Assembly (NCBI GenBank): GCA_003260075.1
Contig: QLIY01000236.1
Location: 111,893 to 175,892 of the forward strand
Origin: Phallusia mammillata
Taxonomy: Eukaryota; Chordata; Ascidiacea; Phlebobranchia; Ascidiidae
DNA: 64,000 nt
Reading direction: 5' to 3'
Shown in pieces: positions 63,250 to 64,000 of this stretch (the stretch's first letter is position 1; each line of letters starts with the position of its first letter). Made by a program: the position numbers and the translations under genes. Under the pieces are notes generated by a model. The model was not told where the DNA came from, did not search any database, and was given only the letters and a program-made list of their open reading frames with translations.

Positions 63250-64000
63250 CTGTAAAATAAAGCACAGTTGTTGTGGGTAGTCTGTTGGTTATTTTTTATT
63301 TTTTTGACTTGACGAACACTGAGTGTATTGTTTTATTTACATGTGAGAGTTTCGCGCCGAGACCAAGGTAAACAAGTCAATCTTAACTGTATTGACGAGA
63401 TTAATTTATTTCAAAATAACGATGCGGTAGCTAAGCACCCATCCCGCCGTGTGGTAGCCATTAAATCACCTTTTATCTCGGTTTCGGAGATACGACTTTT
63501 ATTGTTTATTTAATCTATCGTATGACGTGTACAAAATAAAACAGTTAAACACGCAACCTTGCAAGGTTACAGTGAGATGGTACATGTACCAAAACTGAAA
63601 ACGCATGGGCTTACAAACCAACAGCATATATGACGTCGGCAACCTTTCACAGTGTGATACAAGTGACACAAAACGTTACAGCTTTTTGGGTGTATATCGA
63701 GGGCACAATGGCGCTTTGACTAATACTTGGGACTGTAAAGGTAACCACAGGGACGATCAGGCTACATTTTTAAACAACAGACAAGGTACACCCTACAAAC
63801 AACTATTTTGAACAGTGGTTCCCAACCGGGGAAGAATTTTAAAACTTGAGGGGCGGATTTTACTTTAAACTAGAAAGGTGGCTTTCTGATATACTTCCAT
63901 TTTATATATTCTATACGATATTTACCAATTTACTATACACATCATTTGATCTACACATATGATTGTTTTTGTAAACAAAAACTAATGGGTCCCCACACGC
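63250..64000. other. non-coding, intron or intergenic
   Basis: No exon is recognised. Small plus-strand open frames at 63328 and 63605 lack similarity. The last 190 bp resemble a hAT-type element cut by the window edge. Confidence 0.45.
63814..64000 (+). mobile_element. hAT-like left end, cut by the window edge
   Basis: Begins CAGTGGTTCCCAACCGGGG, a typical hAT terminal repeat. The right end lies beyond the window. Confidence 0.45.

Overview
The window is nuclear DNA from an animal. It has intron-rich protein genes with GT-AG splice sites, AT-rich introns, and many small non-autonomous DNA transposons. The best fit is a compact invertebrate chordate genome, probably a tunicate (ascidian). 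Reasons: a PEAK-family pseudokinase, a tight MED19-PSMB5 gene pair that looks like an operon, and splice acceptors placed 11-32 nt upstream of several start codons, as expected for spliced-leader trans-splicing. The tunicate assignment is inference; no species-level marker was found.

Layout. 1-12659 has no recognisable gene; it holds a hAT-type element and seven poly-G junctions. 12660-32887 (+) is a 13-exon PEAK1/PRAG1-like pseudokinase scaffold gene. 34903-42247 (-) is nicastrin, with a tRNA-like element inside one intron. 42262-47201 is intergenic and carries a pogo-like MITE. 47234-56591 (+) is a complete 14-exon leucine-rich-repeat adhesion GPCR of 1113 residues. 57587-59749 (-) is proteasome subunit beta 5, and 59875-60528 (-) is Mediator subunit MED19 immediately upstream of it. 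60540-63147 is mostly non-coding and includes an 87-nt poly-C tract beside a hammerhead-ribozyme-like core. One unassigned coding exon lies at 63148-63249 (-), and a hAT-like end starts at 63814.

The genes belong to unrelated processes: cytoskeletal/tyrosine-kinase signalling (PEAK), gamma-secretase (nicastrin), adhesion signalling (GPCR), proteolysis (PSMB5) and transcription (MED19). Only MED19 and PSMB5 look co-transcribed.

Sequence quality. The window contains 18 poly-G tracts and one poly-C tract. Most of the short ones separate two nearly identical direct copies of 50-490 bp. Two of them break exon 2 of the PEAK gene and one duplicates exon 3; removing them restores a continuous reading frame. 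They are most simply assembly joins between allelic contig ends and should not be read as biology without checking. Exon boundaries were inferred by eye from splice consensus, phase continuity and family similarity.
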